5,807 nt of DNA, taken from the NCBI GenBank assembly GCA_022839045.1, contig JALHDI010000139.1:1-5807 (forward strand), read 5' to 3'. Of this stretch, positions 5,419 through 5,807 are shown piece by piece. Position numbers and translations under genes: made by a program. The notes beneath the pieces were generated by a model. The model had not been told where the DNA came from and did no database searches. It worked only from the letters and a program-made list of their open reading frames with translations. This stretch comes from Sporomusaceae bacterium. GTDB lineage: Bacteria > Bacillota_C > Negativicutes > Sporomusales_B > UBA7701. Position 1 is the first letter of the stretch, and each line of letters begins with the position of its first letter.

Positions 5419-5460
5419 TATTTTTTTCGATACTAGTAAGCGAATTGCCGGCGATAACGC

Positions 5461-5489
5461 TTGTGGCGACGCGCTAATTATGCTATACT
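5461..5489 (+). promoter_or_regulatory. Vegetative (sigma-A type) promoter for rpsB
   Basis: The -35 element TTGTGG (5461-5466; consensus TTGACA) is followed by a 17-base spacer and the -10 element TATACT (5484-5489; consensus TATAAT). TG at 5481-5482, one base before the -10, makes it an extended -10. Transcription would start near 5496, giving a leader of about 105 bases. It lies in the only large gap of the window, in front of a highly expressed ribosomal gene. Confidence 0.75.
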
Positions 5490-5549
5490 AGCTGTTGGTG
5501 TAATATCACACACGCCTGTCAATTCCCCGACTGTGCCGGCTGAGCCGGT

Positions 5550-5579
5550 GGGCGGCGGAAGATGCGACGGGCGGCGGAA
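5550..5579 (+). repeat. 11-base direct repeat in the rpsB leader
   Basis: GGGCGGCGGAA occurs at 5550-5560 and 5569-5579, a period of 19 bases, with GATGCGAC between the copies. Both lie downstream of the small hairpin and just before the ribosome-binding site. Confidence 0.8.
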
Positions 5580-5584
5580 AAAAC

Positions 5585-5592
5585 AGGAGGTG
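5585..5592 (+). promoter_or_regulatory. Ribosome-binding site of rpsB
   Basis: AGGAGGTG is an almost perfect complement of the 16S rRNA 3' end, 8 bases before the rpsB ATG. It is the most consensus-like site in the window and fixes the start at 5601. Confidence 0.9.
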
Positions 5593-5600
5593 TCCAGAGT

Positions 5601-5807
5601 ATGTCGGTTATTTCTATGAAACAGCTTCTGGAGGCTGGGGTCCATTTCGGCCACCAGACCAGAAGGTGGAACCCCAAGATGGCTCCGTATATTTTTACGG
5701 AGCGCAACGGCATCTACATCATTGACTTGCAGAAGACGGTCAAGAAGGTGGAGGATGCGTACAATTTCGTGCGCGAACTGGCGGGCGAGAACAAGACGCT
5801 GCTGTTC
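5601..5807 (+). CDS. rpsB: 30S ribosomal protein S2, N-terminal part
   Basis: Partial gene: the first 69 codons, cut by the window end. The N-terminus [20 protein letters not shown] (6-25), then [21 protein letters not shown] (26-46), is the highly conserved S2 signature. S2 binds late to the 30S subunit and is needed for S1 binding where S1 is present. The start is fixed by the strong AGGAGGTG site. It is separated from the flagellar genes by 182 bases and has its own vegetative promoter, so it should be expressed independently of motility control. In most Bacillota tsf (elongation factor Ts) follows, but that lies outside the window. Placement directly after a SwrB-like gene repeats the B. 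subtilis order. Confidence 0.98.
   Translation, partial: MSVISMKQLLEAGVHFGHQTRRWNPKMAPYIFTERNGIYIIDLQKTVKKVEDAYNFVRELAGENKTLLF

Larger units (their letters stand above)
5496..5600 (+). promoter_or_regulatory. GC-rich structured 5' leader of rpsB
   Basis: This is the predicted untranslated leader between the promoter and the rpsB start. It holds a possible weak stem near its 5' end (GTGT 5498-5501 with ACAC 5508-5511), a clear hairpin CCGGC-TGA-GCCGG (5536-5548), and the 11-base sequence GGGCGGCGGAA twice (5550-5560 and 5569-5579). Ribosomal operons are often controlled by binding of their own protein to the leader, so this could be such an element. I cannot match it to a known RNA family. 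Confidence 0.4.

Noticed and set aside
5450..5457. GGCGATAA as a SigD-type -10 before rpsB
   Set aside because: The -10 is close to consensus, but at 15 bases upstream the sequence is TACT and no TAAA lies at 14-16 bases. A good vegetative promoter lies just downstream instead.
5438..5462. AAGCG...CGCTT inverted repeat as a terminator for the flagellar operon
   Set aside because: Only a 5-bp stem with a 15-base loop, and no T-run after it.
5502..5511. TGTAATATCACA-like sequence near the rpsB transcription start as a repressor operator
   Set aside because: The palindrome is imperfect and short, and no matching second site is seen; it is better treated as a possible weak hairpin in the leader.
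1..5807. CRISPR arrays, insertion sequences, tRNA/rRNA genes, attachment sites, prophage genes
   Set aside because: No spaced repeat array, transposase, terminal inverted repeats or RNA-gene signatures were seen; the window is compact, one-directional core motility DNA.

Overview
The window is the downstream end of a flagellar/chemotaxis operon from a Gram-positive-type bacterium (Bacillota), running into the start of the ribosomal protein S2 gene. Three things point to Bacillota: the gene order (cheA-cheW-cheC-cheD-sigD-...-swrB-like-rpsB, which I recall from the Bacillus subtilis fla/che operon and its rpsB neighbour), the CheC/CheD adaptation pair that Enterobacteria lack, and strong purine-rich Shine-Dalgarno sites. 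The DNA looks GC-rich. Together with FapA (DUF342) in this position, that would fit a Negativicutes or clostridial lineage, but this placement is inference and the species cannot be named from the window.

Layout: every gene is on the + strand. Bases 2-148 are the last 48 codons of cheA. cheW (161-628), cheC (665-1288) and cheD (1288-1773) follow closely; cheC and cheD share one base. An unrecognised small two-helix membrane protein (1787-2119) sits directly before the flagellar sigma factor sigD/fliA (2148-2894). Then come fapA (2921-4540), a small Gln-rich charged protein of unknown function (4565-4876) and a single-pass membrane protein resembling SwrB/DUF6115 (4885-5418). No gap between these genes exceeds about 36 bases and I see no terminator between them, so they are probably co-transcribed. 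A 182-base gap then carries a good vegetative promoter (TTGTGG-17-TATACT with an extended -10) and a GC-rich leader for rpsB, whose first 69 codons end the window.

How the genes work together: CheA and CheW form the receptor-kinase array. CheC removes phosphate from CheY-P, and CheD deamidates receptors and binds CheC, closing the adaptation loop. SigD turns on late flagellar and chemotaxis genes. FapA, the SwrB-like protein and the two unnamed small proteins are probably accessory factors for flagellar assembly, its placement, or SigD activation; for the unnamed pair this rests on position only.

The window is mostly well-understood core motility DNA and I do not see a wholly new system. The points most worth attention are the two unnamed small proteins, a perfect 12-bp inverted repeat inside one of them, an eight-G tract acting as the sigD ribosome-binding site, T8/T7 tracts in the SwrB-like membrane segment, and the structured rpsB leader.
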